Source: Paenibacillus tepidiphilus (GTDB taxonomy: Bacteria; Bacillota; Bacilli; Paenibacillales; Paenibacillaceae). Taken from it: a stretch of 64,000 nucleotides of DNA. The DNA is taken from the NCBI RefSeq assembly GCF_008635795.1, contig NZ_VWRQ01000026.1, positions 29,181 through 93,180 on the forward strand, read 5' to 3'. Position numbers and translations under genes: made by a program. The notes beneath the pieces are model-generated. The model was not told where the DNA came from, searched no databases, and was given only the letters and a program-made list of their open reading frames with translations. The stretch's first letter is position 1; each line of letters starts with the position of its first letter. Positions 1 through 9,366 of the stretch are shown here, piece by piece.

Positions 1-525
1 CTGGCTCAGGAAGGCCACAGCAACGCGGCAATGTTCGAGGGTCTGTTCCATGAGCTGGACGGACAACAGGTCTCTGCGCAGATTACCGTCGGGGAGTTAT
101 TGTCCGATGCCCGCTTCTGGAGTGAAAACCGCTTTTTTCAAAAATGTATGGACATTAACCGTATTATACTGAAAGAGCATCTCGATATCACCGACGCCGA
201 TGTTATTGAGATCCCGGTGCTGTTTCATCCGCGCTCCGTTGCGGACAATCGGACAGAGGCTTATTTTCCTGATATGGTGAATCATCTGGTCATTGGCAAT
301 ACCAGTCTGGTACCCAAGCCTTACGGTCCTGTCATTGATGGCGTGGATGAATTTGAACGTTCCTTCAGAAAAGCGCTTCCGGGCCGGGACATCCGGTTTA
401 TCGATGACTGGTACAGCTACCATCAGAAATCGGGAGAAATACACTGCGGAACCAATGTGCGCCGTAAGCCTTTTGAGCATATGAAATGGTGGGAGTTCTT
501 ACCCGAAGGCGGGTATAACATTTAG
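1..525 (+). CDS. Protein-arginine deiminase (PAD family), C-terminal part; 5' end outside window
   Basis: The reading frame is open from base 1 and ends at 525, so the visible 174 codons are the 3' end of a longer gene. The C-terminus carries the PAD catalytic signature: GEIHCGTNVRRKPF followed by KWW, which matches the end of animal peptidylarginine deiminases around the nucleophilic cysteine (Cys645 in human PAD4). Upstream, EIPVLFHP and VPKPYGPVIDG fit the same catalytic fold. PADs convert peptidyl-arginine to citrulline and are usually calcium-dependent. The catalytic His and Asp residues lie outside the window, so completeness and any signal peptide cannot be judged. The family call is firm; the substrate is unknown. 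Confidence 0.88.
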   Translation: MAQEGHSNAAMFEGLFHELDGQQVSAQITVGELLSDARFWSENRFFQKCMDINRIILKEHLDITDADVIEIPVLFHPRSVADNRTEAYFPDMVNHLVIGNTSLVPKPYGPVIDGVDEFERSFRKALPGRDIRFIDDWYSYHQKSGEIHCGTNVRRKPFEHMKWWEFLPEGGYNI

Positions 526-596
526 GGAATCAAGGCCAAACATGCTTGGATACAAAACAAGGGGGAACCCCATGCCTTATTGGCAGTGGCTCCCCT

Positions 597-1244
597 CTAG
601 AAGTCCAGCATTTTTTTGCGAAGTGCATATTCGACCAGCTCCGGCCGGCTCTTCAGGTTCAGCTTCTCCATAATCTTCGCCTTGTGGGCTTCCACTGTCT
701 TTACGGAAATGAACAGCTTCTCGGCAATCTCCTTGTTGCCGTACCCCTTGGCGATCAAAGGCAGGATTTCCAGCTCACGCTTCGATAAGAGCTCGAACAG
801 ATCCTCGCTGTTGTCGGACTTATCCTTCTTGATGAATTCGCGGACCAGTGAGGTCGCCATCTTGGGATGAATATAAGTGCCGCCTTCATAAATTGTCCGG
901 ATCGCAAGCAGCAGCTCCTCGTCCGGCGCGCTCTTGAGCACATAACCCGAAGCTCCGTTCTTCAGCACATGGAACAGATATTCTTCGTCATCATGCATGG
1001 TCAGGATCAGGATTTTGGTATCGGGATAATCCTCTTTGATCTTGCCGGTGGCAATCAGGCCGCTCTCTCCGGGAGGCATGCTCAAATCCATAATCAAGAG
1101 ATCCGGCCGCATTCTGGCCACCATGGCATAAGCCTCAAGGCCGTCTGCCGCCGCCCCGATGACCTCGATATCCTCCTGAAAGTTCAGAATCATTGAGAAG
1201 CCGCTGCGCACCATCGCATGATCGTCGGCAATGACGATTCTCAT
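597..1244 (-). CDS. nreC: NreC-type response regulator (LuxR/NarL family) for nitrate respiration
   Basis: 215 residues. The N-terminal receiver domain has the acidic pocket DD at residues 7-8, the phosphoacceptor Asp53 in LLIMDLSMP and Lys103 in GYVLKSA. The C-terminal LuxR helix-turn-helix (about 150-210) contains SKRELEILPLIAKGYGNKEIAE and VKTVEAHKAKIMEKL. The start ATG overlaps the stop of the kinase gene (ATGA, 1241-1244), indicating translational coupling. As the last gene of narGHJI-nreABC it should be the DNA-binding output of the NreB kinase and activate nar transcription at low oxygen with nitrate. Candidate binding boxes are at 9367, 9388 and 9498. The alternative name, a generic NarL-type regulator, is much less likely given the neighbours. 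Confidence 0.9.
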   Translation of the reverse strand: MRIVIADDHAMVRSGFSMILNFQEDIEVIGAAADGLEAYAMVARMRPDLLIMDLSMPPGESGLIATGKIKEDYPDTKILILTMHDDEEYLFHVLKNGASGYVLKSAPDEELLLAIRTIYEGGTYIHPKMATSLVREFIKKDKSDNSEDLFELLSKRELEILPLIAKGYGNKEIAEKLFISVKTVEAHKAKIMEKLNLKSRPELVEYALRKKMLDF

Positions 1245-2323
1245 TCGGGAATTCCCTCCTTTCTGTTGGACCCGCTTACGGGAACCTGCAGCAGAATCCG
1301 CGTGCCCCGGCCAATTACGGAATCCACACTGAAGGTGCCGCCGACCAGCTCCGCCCGCTCCTGCATGCCGAACAAGCCCAGACCGGTGCCGTCGGGTTCA
1401 TCGCCCGGCTGAAAGCCGATGCCTTCATCTTCGACCAGCAGCCGCAGCAGACCCTCGCTCTCGGTCAGCGATACCCGGACTTTATCCACCTGGGCATACT
1501 TCAGGGCATTCAGGACCGCTTCCTGGCAGACCCGGTACATAATCGTTTCGATCTCGCTGCCGTACCGCTTCTCTGCCAGCTGGGAGTGATAGTCGATGAC
1601 TAAGCCGTAGCTTTGCTCCATCCGTTTGAAATGCGAGCGGAACGCCGCCTCCAGCCCGAAATCATCAAGCGCCGCCGGACGCAGCTCGACCGACAGGTTG
1701 CGGATATCATTCAGCAGCCGGGTCATCGACATTTCGGTCTGCTTCACCTTCTTCAGCAGCTGCTCGTCGCCCGTCATATATTTGAGCAGCCGCAGGTCAA
1801 TGACCGCGCCCATGACTTCCTGGGCCACACTGTCATGCAGCTCGCGGGAGATCCGCTTGCGCTCATTCTCCTGGGCTTCTATGACATGCTTCATCATTTT
1901 GTTCTGGTAGAACTTCTCCTGGGTCTTGAACTGCCGAGTCAAATCCCGCAGCATAAATACACGGATGCCCGCCGCGGCGTCGATGGTGTGGAAGGTTGCA
2001 GCAAACGGAATCATTCCCTTATCCCGCGTCTCCAGATAGACCTGATATGAGCTGAATTCCTCGGCATCCGGTGTATGGAAATAACAGTTCAGGCAGGTGC
2101 GCAGCTCCATCTCGCTGGTGTAGCCCCGGCAGGTCCCGCACAACGCCTCGGGATTTCCCTGATAGAGCTGCTTCAGAATATCCTGATCGACGATATTCTC
2201 GGCAGCCGGATTCATGGCCAGCGCTTTCCCTTGCCGGTCGAAGAAGAATATGGCTTCGGTGCTGTTCTCAAACAGCTTCATCATCAATGAAGCGGACACA
2301 TGTTCAGTTCCCGGGGTTCTCAA
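1241..2323 (-). CDS. nreB: NreB oxygen-sensing histidine kinase with [4Fe-4S] PAS domain
   Basis: 360 residues and no membrane segments, so a cytoplasmic kinase. The N-terminal PAS domain (about 10-130) holds four cysteines, Cys62, 65, 77 and 80, spaced Cx2Cx11Cx2C. This is the pattern of Staphylococcus carnosus NreB, whose [4Fe-4S] cluster is destroyed by oxygen. A HisKA_3 dimerization domain follows with the phosphorylated His163 in ERKRISRELHDSV. The HATPase domain then shows EAVLNALKYA, DEGIGF and GTGLGLFGM. The start is a TTG at 2323 that overlaps the preceding gene's stop. Together with NreA and NreC it couples absence of oxygen and presence of nitrate to nar expression. Confidence 0.92.
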   Translation of the reverse strand: MRTPGTEHVSASLMMKLFENSTEAIFFFDRQGKALAMNPAAENIVDQDILKQLYQGNPEALCGTCRGYTSEMELRTCLNCYFHTPDAEEFSSYQVYLETRDKGMIPFAATFHTIDAAAGIRVFMLRDLTRQFKTQEKFYQNKMMKHVIEAQENERKRISRELHDSVAQEVMGAVIDLRLLKYMTGDEQLLKKVKQTEMSMTRLLNDIRNLSVELRPAALDDFGLEAAFRSHFKRMEQSYGLVIDYHSQLAEKRYGSEIETIMYRVCQEAVLNALKYAQVDKVRVSLTESEGLLRLLVEDEGIGFQPGDEPDGTGLGLFGMQERAELVGGTFSVDSVIGRGTRILLQVPVSGSNRKEGIPE

Positions 2324-2778
2324 CTCAGCAACAATTCCTTCCCGTTCAATTCTCCGATTCCCTTGCGGGCCACGGCCTCCAGGACAAGAAGCATCTCTGC
2401 GGTAACCCGGCGTCCGTCGCGGAAGCCCCCGAGCAGCACACCCGCCACACGGGCGTCATTCCAGACAGGCACCGCCCCGATGCTGTTCAAATTCTCCATC
2501 TTCGTGATGGGATAGTTGAACAGATAGTCCGGCTTCACATCCTCCTGCACCGATGAGATCAGGAATGGCTTGCCGGTCTTGAACACGATACCCGCTATCC
2601 CTCTCCCCGATTGCAGCACGATCCGTTTATAACGCTCACCAGTGTTGCCGGAGGCATATTTCCAGCGGATGACATAATCATACTCTGCCGGTTCGGCCAG
2701 GGCGAGCGACATGAAGTCATATCCCAAATCCTTGCGGATTCTGTGGAGTTCATGATCGTAATCCACCTTGTTGGTCAT
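2320..2778 (-). CDS. nreA: NreA nitrate receptor (GAF domain)
   Basis: 152 residues forming a single GAF domain (RWKYASGNTGERYKRIVLQSGRGIAGIVF... GAVPVWNDARVAGVLLGGFRDGRR). In staphylococci NreA binds nitrate and, when empty, restrains NreB phosphorylation. Its identity here rests on the fold and on the gene order narI-nreA-nreB-nreC. ATG at 2778 is preceded by GGGGAG at a good distance. The stop codon overlaps the TTG start of nreB, which suggests coupled synthesis of receptor and kinase. A 47-bp gap holding a small hairpin separates it from narI. Confidence 0.85.
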   Translation of the reverse strand: MTNKVDYDHELHRIRKDLGYDFMSLALAEPAEYDYVIRWKYASGNTGERYKRIVLQSGRGIAGIVFKTGKPFLISSVQEDVKPDYLFNYPITKMENLNSIGAVPVWNDARVAGVLLGGFRDGRRVTAEMLLVLEAVARKGIGELNGKELLLS

Positions 2779-2804
2779 CGCGTTCTCCCCTATATAAACG
2801 GCAG

Positions 2805-2821
2805 CGGAAGCCTTGCTTCCG
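2805..2821 (-). other. Small hairpin between narI and nreA
   Basis: CGGAAGC and GCTTCCG form a perfect 7-bp stem around a 3-base loop in the gap between narI and nreA. There is no U-tract directly after it on the minus strand, so it is not a canonical terminator. It could slow transcription or protect the upstream nar mRNA, lowering nreABC output relative to narGHJI. The role is inference. Confidence 0.3.
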
Positions 2822-2825
2822 TACC

Positions 2826-3512
2826 TTAATTCGATTTATTTCTTCTGTATAGGATATAACTTCTGCCGATATAATTCAACGGAACGCTCCAGACATGAAC
2901 CAGCCGGCTGAAAGGCCAGAAGGCGAAGATCGCGAAGCCGGACAGAATATGCAGCTTGAACGAGAACGGTACATCCGCCATCAGCGCGGGATCGGGACGG
3001 AACATGAACAGGCCGCGGAACCAGACGGAGATGGTCTCCCGGTAATCGAACTCGGGCTGGACCGCATTGGTGACGACGGTGGAATACATGCCCATGAAGA
3101 CGATGAAGAGCAGCAGCGAATTAACGATCAGGTCGGAGGCGCTGCTGAGCCGGCGCACATTCTTGATTGTGAAGCGGCGGGAGGTCAGAATAAGCATGCC
3201 CAGCAGCGTAGCCACACCGAAGAATCCGCCGATATAGACAGCTCCGATATGGTAGAGATGATCATTTACTCCGAGTGCCTCCATCCATGACTTCGGTATG
3301 CCGAGTCCGGCAACATGGCCGAAGATGACCGGAATGATGCCCAGATGGAACAGAATGCTGCCGAATTTCAGCTGCTTTTTCTCAATGAATTCGCTGGATT
3401 TCGCCGTCCAGTTGAACTGGTCCTTGCGGTAGCGGTAAATATGTCCGCCGATAAAGACGACGAGACACATATATGGGACGATAACCCAAAGAAACTGGTT
3501 GAACATATTCAT
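2826..3512 (-). CDS. narI: Respiratory nitrate reductase gamma subunit, cytochrome b
   Basis: 228 residues with five hydrophobic segments. NarI anchors NarGH to the membrane and oxidises menaquinol through two b hemes. The heme-ligating histidines are visible: FHLGIIPVIFGH in the second helix and LHILSGF...RLVHVWSVP near the C-terminus. The chosen start is the ATG at 3512, which forms an ATGA overlap with the narJ stop and has GGAGG upstream; a longer in-frame reading to 3539 would discard this. Fourth gene of narGHJI. Confidence 0.95.
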   Translation of the reverse strand: MNMFNQFLWVIVPYMCLVVFIGGHIYRYRKDQFNWTAKSSEFIEKKQLKFGSILFHLGIIPVIFGHVAGLGIPKSWMEALGVNDHLYHIGAVYIGGFFGVATLLGMLILTSRRFTIKNVRRLSSASDLIVNSLLLFIVFMGMYSTVVTNAVQPEFDYRETISVWFRGLFMFRPDPALMADVPFSFKLHILSGFAIFAFWPFSRLVHVWSVPLNYIGRSYILYRRNKSN

Positions 3513-4075
3513 GAACGAGGGGCCTCCTGTCGTACACAAGCCTTAATGGTTTCGCGCAATCCTTTGACCAGATGGGCGTACGGGCTTTCATTCCGCTCCA
3601 GCGCCTTGAGCAGATGATACGTGCCGTCTTCAAAGATGGCCATCAGCATCCGGAAATTCTCCGGAGCGTCCGGATTTCCCCGCCACTCTGCGGCATAGAG
3701 GAATTCACACATCAGCGGCAGGTAATCGGGCAGCTCGCCTTCCGGCATTTCGAGGCCGAACATTTCATAGAGCAGCTTCGTCTTGGCCAGGATTTGCCCC
3801 CGTTCCTTGGCATCCTCGAACTTGAAATAGGTCATATACAGGGCACAATGCTTCTGAAAATCAAACGTGGCCGCATATTGCTCCTGAATCTCCTCCAGGC
3901 TGTAGTTCTGCATGAGCGTCCAGTAAGTCTGTACATGCTCATATGCCGGATGAGCGGCGTCAAACGCTTCCTCCAGAAAAGCCGGATGGAAATCCAGCTT
4001 CTCCGGATACATGAGCTGCAGAGAGAAATAACCGAAGGATTGCTTATATTTATGCAATTGGTCTAAATCAATCAC
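3509..4075 (-). CDS. narJ: Nitrate reductase assembly chaperone NarJ
   Basis: 188 residues, soluble and helical, of the NarJ/TorD chaperone family (YPEKLDFHPAFLEEAF, LPDYLPLMCEFLYA). NarJ holds the NarGH apoprotein during molybdenum cofactor insertion and is not part of the final complex. The start is taken as GTG at 4075 because GGAGG lies about 8 bases upstream and the overlap with the narH stop is then only 8 bases; the ATG at 4105 would overlap narH by 38 bases. Translationally coupled to narI. Confidence 0.9.
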   Translation of the reverse strand: MIDLDQLHKYKQSFGYFSLQLMYPEKLDFHPAFLEEAFDAAHPAYEHVQTYWTLMQNYSLEEIQEQYAATFDFQKHCALYMTYFKFEDAKERGQILAKTKLLYEMFGLEMPEGELPDYLPLMCEFLYAAEWRGNPDAPENFRMLMAIFEDGTYHLLKALERNESPYAHLVKGLRETIKACVRQEAPRS

Positions 4076-5633
4076 GCCAGATCCCTCCGTAAAAGTTCTC
4101 TTCAAGCGTTTGTTTGCCGTCCTTGATGGTGATCCCCGGTGCGCTGGCCGGACCGCAGCCGCTGCAGCCGGAGCCCATATCGCCCATCAGGTCGCCGAAG
4201 CCCGCCGAGCCTTGGGCGCGGTAAGGATTCATATGCTGCTCCTTGTGGGAGGTCGGAATGACAAAGCGGTCTTCATACTTGGCAATGGCCAGGAGCCGGT
4301 ACAGATCCTCCATCTGCTGTGCGGTCATTCCCACGCGTTCCAGACGCGCAGCGTCAAATTCCTGTCCAGTCGACTGTGCGCGCTTATAGGAGCGCATCAT
4401 CGCCATCCGCTGCAATGCTTCTTTGACCGTCTCTGTATCGCCTGCTGTCAGCATGTTCGCCAGATACTGGATCGGCGTACGCATCTCTTCGATGGCCGGG
4501 AAGATCATATCCGGGTTGTTCAGCGAATCCTTGCCTTCAAAATAATTCATGATCGGGCTAAGCGGCGGTACATACCAGACCATCGGCAGCGTCCGGTATT
4601 CCGGATGCAGCGGGAATGCCAGCTTATGCTCGATGGCCAGCTTGTAAACTGGCGAATTCTGGGCAGCCTCCAGCCAATCCTGCGAAATCCCGTCGGCTTT
4701 GGCCTGGGCGATAATTTCCGGATCATGCGGGTTCAGGAAGAGATCGCACTGGGCCTGGTACAAATCCTGCTCATCCGGCACGGATGCGGCGTCATGCACC
4801 TTGTCGGCATCATACAGCAGCACACCCAGATACCGGATGCGGCCGGTACAGGTCTCGGAGCATACGGTCGGCAGGCCCGCTTCCACGCGCGGGAAGCAGA
4901 ACGTGCACTTCTCGGCCTTATTGGTCTGCCAGTTGAAGTAGACCTTCTTGTACGGGCAGCCCGTCATGCAGTAACGCCAGCCGCGGCAGGCTTCCTGGTC
5001 TACGAGGACAATGCCGTCCTCGTCGCGTTTGTACATGGCACCGGACGGACAGGAGGCGACACAGCTCGGATTGAGGCAATGCTCGCACAGCCGGGGCAGA
5101 TAGAGCATAAAGGACTGCTCGAAGTTGAATTTAATCTCTTCTTCGATCTTCTGGATGTTCGGGTCCTGCGGTCCGGTGACATGCGCTCCGGCCAGGTCAT
5201 CCTCCCAGTTCGGTCCCCATTCGAGGTCCATCTTCTCGCCCGTTACCGCCGAGTGGGCCCGTGCCACCGGACTATGCTTCTGCTCACCTGCTTCGGTAAG
5301 ATGCTCATAGTTATAGGTCCACGGTTCATAGTAGTCCTTCATTTCCGGCATATCGGGGTTATAGAAGATTTTGCCGAGCGCGATCTTGGACAGCTTGTTG
5401 CCGGACTTCAGCTCCAGCTTGCCCTTGCGCAGCTGCCAGCCGCCTTTATACAGCTCCTGGTCTTCCCAGCGCTTCGGATAGCCGATCCCCGGCTTGGTCT
5501 CCACGTTGTTGAACCACATATACTCCGCACCTTTGCGGTTGGTCCAGGTTGTCTTACAGGTCACACTGCACGTATGGCAGCCGATGCATTTATCCAGATT
5601 CATTACCATTGCCACTTGCGCTTTAATTTTCAA
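4068..5633 (-). CDS. narH: Respiratory nitrate reductase beta subunit, Fe-S electron transfer
   Basis: 521 residues. The cysteine groups for four Fe-S clusters are all present: CIGCHTCSVTCK near the N-terminus, CEHCLNPSCVASCP, CRGWRYCMTGCP (the Trp replaces a cysteine and marks the [3Fe-4S] cluster), and CTFCFPR...CSETCTGR. NarH relays electrons from NarI hemes to NarG. The TTG at 5633 is preferred: GGAGG sits 9 bases upstream and the protein then begins MKIKAQVAMVMNLDKC as in Bacillus NarH. It overlaps the narG stop by 11 bases. Confidence 0.95.
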   Translation of the reverse strand: MKIKAQVAMVMNLDKCIGCHTCSVTCKTTWTNRKGAEYMWFNNVETKPGIGYPKRWEDQELYKGGWQLRKGKLELKSGNKLSKIALGKIFYNPDMPEMKDYYEPWTYNYEHLTEAGEQKHSPVARAHSAVTGEKMDLEWGPNWEDDLAGAHVTGPQDPNIQKIEEEIKFNFEQSFMLYLPRLCEHCLNPSCVASCPSGAMYKRDEDGIVLVDQEACRGWRYCMTGCPYKKVYFNWQTNKAEKCTFCFPRVEAGLPTVCSETCTGRIRYLGVLLYDADKVHDAASVPDEQDLYQAQCDLFLNPHDPEIIAQAKADGISQDWLEAAQNSPVYKLAIEHKLAFPLHPEYRTLPMVWYVPPLSPIMNYFEGKDSLNNPDMIFPAIEEMRTPIQYLANMLTAGDTETVKEALQRMAMMRSYKRAQSTGQEFDAARLERVGMTAQQMEDLYRLLAIAKYEDRFVIPTSHKEQHMNPYRAQGSAGFGDLMGDMGSGCSGCGPASAPGITIKDGKQTLEENFYGGIWRD

Positions 5634-8600
5634 GCCAGTCAACCTCCTTCTTCTTGCGGACGGCTACGTAGACATCACGCTGGTTGCCGATAGGTCCGTA
5701 GTAGTTGAAACCGTAGCTGAGCTGAGCGTAGCCGCCGACCATCTGCGTAGGCTTCAGATGGATACGGGTAGGCGCATTGTGACTCCCGCCGCGTGTATCG
5801 GTAATTTCCGAGCCCGGCACCTGAATGTGCTTATCCTGGGCATGGTACATGAACATCGTGCCGCGCGGCATCCGGTGGCTGACAACCGCCCGGGCGGTGA
5901 CAACACCGTTGCGGTTGTAGACCTCCAGCCAGTCATTGTCGTTAATGCCGTGGCCCTGCGCATCCTCGTCGTTGATCCATACGGTTGGACCGCCGCGGAA
6001 GAGCGTCAGCATATGCTGATTGTCCTGATAGGTGGAATGGATATTCCACTTGCCGTGCGGCGTCAGATAACGGAGAACCAGCGAGTCCTGGCCGCCCTTC
6101 ACTTCCTTGTCGCGCGGACCGAATACCATCGGCGGCAGCGTCGGCTTGTAGACCGGCAGCGCTTCGCCGAACTGCTGGAAGATTTCATGGTCAATATAGA
6201 AATGCTGTCTTCCGGTCAATGTACGGAAGGGAACCAGCCGTTCGATGTTGGTCGTGAACGGCGAATACCGGCGGCCCTGCTTGTTCGAGCCGCTGAACAC
6301 CGGCGTCGGAATGACCTCGCGCGGCTGTGCCGTGATGCTCTGGAAGGTGATGCGTTCCGCTGCCCGGTCGGCCGAGATGTCGCGCAGCTCGACGCCCGAG
6401 TCCTTCTCGGCCTGCGCATATGCCTTCTGCGATACGCGGCCGTTCGTCGCCGACGACAGGTGCAGAATGGCATCGGCTGCCTGACGGGCAGTCGCCAGCT
6501 TCGGCAGTCCGTTCTTGATGGATTCGTCGTAGTAGACGCCGCTCAGCTTCTTCAGCTCTTCGTACTCTTCGGCCACGGAGAAGCTGATGCCGTGGGCGCC
6601 GGCCTTGCCGATTGCCAGATTCGGGCCGAGCGAAATGAATTTATCGTGAATCTTGGTATAGTCGCGTTCGACGATGCTCAGGTTCGGCATTGTTTTGCCC
6701 GGAATGGCGTCAACCTCGCCCTTGGCCCAATCCTTCACCAGCCCCATCGGCTGGGAAATCTCTCCGATGGAATCGTGTCCAAGCGGTGTGGAAACCAGGT
6801 CTTTATATACACCCGGAAGATGAGTTTTGGCCATCTCGGAGAACACCTCCGCCAGCCCCCGGTAGATATCCCAGTCGGAACGGGATTCCCACAATGGATT
6901 GACGGCCGGATTGAACGGATGCACAAACGGATGCATATCGGTGGAAGACAGGTCTGTCTTCTCATACCAGGTTGCCGCAGGCAGCACGATATCTGCATAG
7001 AGCGGAGTAGTCGTCATCCGGAAATCGAGGGCTACCATCAGGTCAAGCTTGCCTTCCACATCCTCGCGCCAGATGATTTCCTCCGGCTTCTCTTCGGTAT
7101 TCGGCTCGGCCAGCAGGCCGTCCGAGGCGCCCAGCAGATGCTTCATGAAATACTCCTGGCCCTTGGCGGAGCTCGAGATCAGATTCGAGCGCCAGATGAA
7201 CAGCGAGCGCGGGAAGTTCTCGGGTGCGCCCGGGTCTTCAACGGCGAACCGGGTCTTGCGGGACTTCAGCTCCTCCAGGGCATGGCCCACGATATCGCTG
7301 TTAGAGGACTTGCCCTGCCGCGCAGCTTCTTCGGCGAACAGCAGGCTGTTCTTGTTGAACTGCGGGAAGGACGGCAGCCAGCCGAGCCGTGCTGCCAGCA
7401 CATTATAGTCGGCCGGATGACGGTAGGCGACCTCGCCCCCGGTCGGCGACTTCAGCGAGTCGGTGCCGCTCTCTTCATACCGCCACTGCTCCGTGGCGAA
7501 GTAGAAGAAGGAAGTCGCATTCTGCTGGCGGGCTGCGCCCTGCCAGTCTTTGGCGAAGGCGACCGTGGACCAGCCTTCAATCGGCCGGCATTTCTCCTGG
7601 CCGACATAATGCGCCCAGCCGCCGCCGTTGACGCCCTGGGATGCGGTCAGCACGACCAGGTTCAGGATCGAGCGGTAGATCGTGTCGCTGTTGAACCAGT
7701 GGTTGATGCCCGCCCCCATAATAATCATCGAACGGCCGCCCGTATCAATGGAATTCTGGGCGAATTCGCGGGCGATCTGCACCACGACACTCGCCTTTAC
7801 TCCGGTAATCTTCTCTTGCCAGGCCGGCGTATAATGCGACGCTGCATCCGTATACCCCTGGGCATTCAGCGGACTGGCGGTCCGGGCGATACCGTATTGG
7901 CTCATCATCAAGTCATACACGGTGGCGGCCAGCCGCTCCGTGCCGTCTGCCAGCCGTATGGTCCGGGCCGGAATGACCCGCTTGAATACGCCGTTGCCGG
8001 CATTGTCGAAGTAAGGGAACACAATCTCTGTCCATTGCCCTTCATGCTCTTCCATGCTTAGAGCCGGTTCAATCTTGGTACCGTCTTCCCGTTCCAGAAT
8101 CAGGTTCCAGGCTTTGCCTTCCTCCCAGCGCTGGCCCATGGTGCCGCCCGGCACGATGACTTCCCCCGCAGCTTCATCGAAGATGACCGGCTTCCAATCG
8201 GCATGCGGTGTGGTATCACCCAGATCGCTCGCCCGCAGGAACCGGCCGCCCTTCCAGGAATCCTCATGCTCATCGAGCAAAATCAGGAACGGCATATCTG
8301 TAAATTGCTTGGCATAATTAATGAATTGCGCTTCCCGGCGCTCGTGGTAGAACTCATTCAGAATGACATGCGTCATAGCCTGCGCAAGGGCAGCGTCGGT
8401 TCCCGGGTTCGGCGCCAGCCAGTTATCGGCGAATTTGACATTCTCGGCGTGGTCCGGCGCAACCGAGACAACCTTCGTGCCTTTATAACGCACCTCGGTC
8501 ATGAAGTGGGCATCCGGAGTGCGCGTCAGCGGCACATTTGATCCCCACATGATCAAGTATCCGGCGTTGTACCAGTCGGAGGATTCCGGCACATCCGTCT

Positions 8601-9297
8601 GCTCGCCCCAGATCTGCGGCGAAGCCGGCGGAAGATCGGCGTACCAGTCGTAGAAGCTCAGCATCTGGCCGCCCAGCAGCGAGATGAAGCGGGCGCCGGA
8701 CGCATAGCTGACCATCGACATGGCCGGAATCGGTGTGAACCCGGCAATCCGGTCGGGGCCATACTTGCGGATGGTATAGATTAGCTGGGCTGAAATGAGG
8801 CGCAGCACATCATCCCAGGCGACACGGATATGGCCGCCCTTGCCGCGCGCTTTCTTGTATTGGCTGGATTGTTCAGGATTCTCAACAATGCTGGCCCAGG
8901 CATCAATGTAGTTGTCGTGCTCGGTCAGCGCTGCCTGCCACAGCCGCCACAGCTTGCCGCGCACATACGGGTATTTCACACGCAGCGGACTGTACTCATA
9001 CCACGAAAAGGTGGCTCCGCGTGGACAGCCGCGCGGCTCGAACTCCGGCATATCCGGCCCGCAGGAAGGATAGTCGATCTGCTGGTTCTCCCAGGTGATG
9101 ATGCCGTTCTTCACGAACACCTTCCAGCTGCAGGAGCCTGTACAGTTCACTCCGTGGGTCGTGCGGACAACCTTGTCATGCGACCAGCGCTGGCGGTACA
9201 TGTTCTCCCAATCTCTGTTCTTCTCCTCCAGAATGGACCAGTTACCGGAATAGCTCTCGAGCGGCTTGAAAAAATTGAGACCAAATTTCTTCTTCAT
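5623..9297 (-). CDS. narG: Respiratory nitrate reductase alpha subunit, molybdopterin catalytic
   Basis: 1224 residues, the usual NarG length. It reduces nitrate to nitrite at a bis-MGD molybdenum centre on the cytoplasmic face. The N-terminal FS0 cluster motif HGVNCTGSCSW uses His plus three cysteines, with the last Cys in EPRGCPRGATF. There is no twin-arginine signal. The frame stays open upstream to 9612, but ATG 9297 gives the family N-terminus MKKKFGLNFF and has AAGGAG upstream. The promoter region (9298-9596) is shared with a divergent hemerythrin gene. A CATAAT -10 candidate lies at 9337-9342 on the minus strand. NreC-like boxes centred near -43 and -64 suggest NreC activation. Confidence 0.96.
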   Translation of the reverse strand: MKKKFGLNFFKPLESYSGNWSILEEKNRDWENMYRQRWSHDKVVRTTHGVNCTGSCSWKVFVKNGIITWENQQIDYPSCGPDMPEFEPRGCPRGATFSWYEYSPLRVKYPYVRGKLWRLWQAALTEHDNYIDAWASIVENPEQSSQYKKARGKGGHIRVAWDDVLRLISAQLIYTIRKYGPDRIAGFTPIPAMSMVSYASGARFISLLGGQMLSFYDWYADLPPASPQIWGEQTDVPESSDWYNAGYLIMWGSNVPLTRTPDAHFMTEVRYKGTKVVSVAPDHAENVKFADNWLAPNPGTDAALAQAMTHVILNEFYHERREAQFINYAKQFTDMPFLILLDEHEDSWKGGRFLRASDLGDTTPHADWKPVIFDEAAGEVIVPGGTMGQRWEEGKAWNLILEREDGTKIEPALSMEEHEGQWTEIVFPYFDNAGNGVFKRVIPARTIRLADGTERLAATVYDLMMSQYGIARTASPLNAQGYTDAASHYTPAWQEKITGVKASVVVQIAREFAQNSIDTGGRSMIIMGAGINHWFNSDTIYRSILNLVVLTASQGVNGGGWAHYVGQEKCRPIEGWSTVAFAKDWQGAARQQNATSFFYFATEQWRYEESGTDSLKSPTGGEVAYRHPADYNVLAARLGWLPSFPQFNKNSLLFAEEAARQGKSSNSDIVGHALEELKSRKTRFAVEDPGAPENFPRSLFIWRSNLISSSAKGQEYFMKHLLGASDGLLAEPNTEEKPEEIIWREDVEGKLDLMVALDFRMTTTPLYADIVLPAATWYEKTDLSSTDMHPFVHPFNPAVNPLWESRSDWDIYRGLAEVFSEMAKTHLPGVYKDLVSTPLGHDSIGEISQPMGLVKDWAKGEVDAIPGKTMPNLSIVERDYTKIHDKFISLGPNLAIGKAGAHGISFSVAEEYEELKKLSGVYYDESIKNGLPKLATARQAADAILHLSSATNGRVSQKAYAQAEKDSGVELRDISADRAAERITFQSITAQPREVIPTPVFSGSNKQGRRYSPFTTNIERLVPFRTLTGRQHFYIDHEIFQQFGEALPVYKPTLPPMVFGPRDKEVKGGQDSLVLRYLTPHGKWNIHSTYQDNQHMLTLFRGGPTVWINDEDAQGHGINDNDWLEVYNRNGVVTARAVVSHRMPRGTMFMYHAQDKHIQVPGSEITDTRGGSHNAPTRIHLKPTQMVGGYAQLSYGFNYYGPIGNQRDVYVAVRKKKEVDWLEN

Positions 9298-9366
9298 CGA
9301 TGTCGTACACTCCTTTGCAGAACACTCATTAATCCCATTATGAATCTGCCGATTCCCGGTTCCCAT

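Noticed and set aside
526..596. Possible bidirectional terminator between the PAD and nreC genes (GGGGGA...TCCCC)
   Set aside because: The stem has several mismatches and the only T-run lies inside nreC, so it is too weak to list.
4110..5693. 527-codon plus-strand open frame antisense to narH
   Set aside because: Shadow of the conserved narH frame; no family features.
5494..8061. Very long open frame of 855 codons on the plus strand inside narGH
   Set aside because: It lies antisense to narG/narH, has Arg/Leu/Gln-rich composition typical of a high-GC shadow frame, no ribosome site and no recognisable domain.
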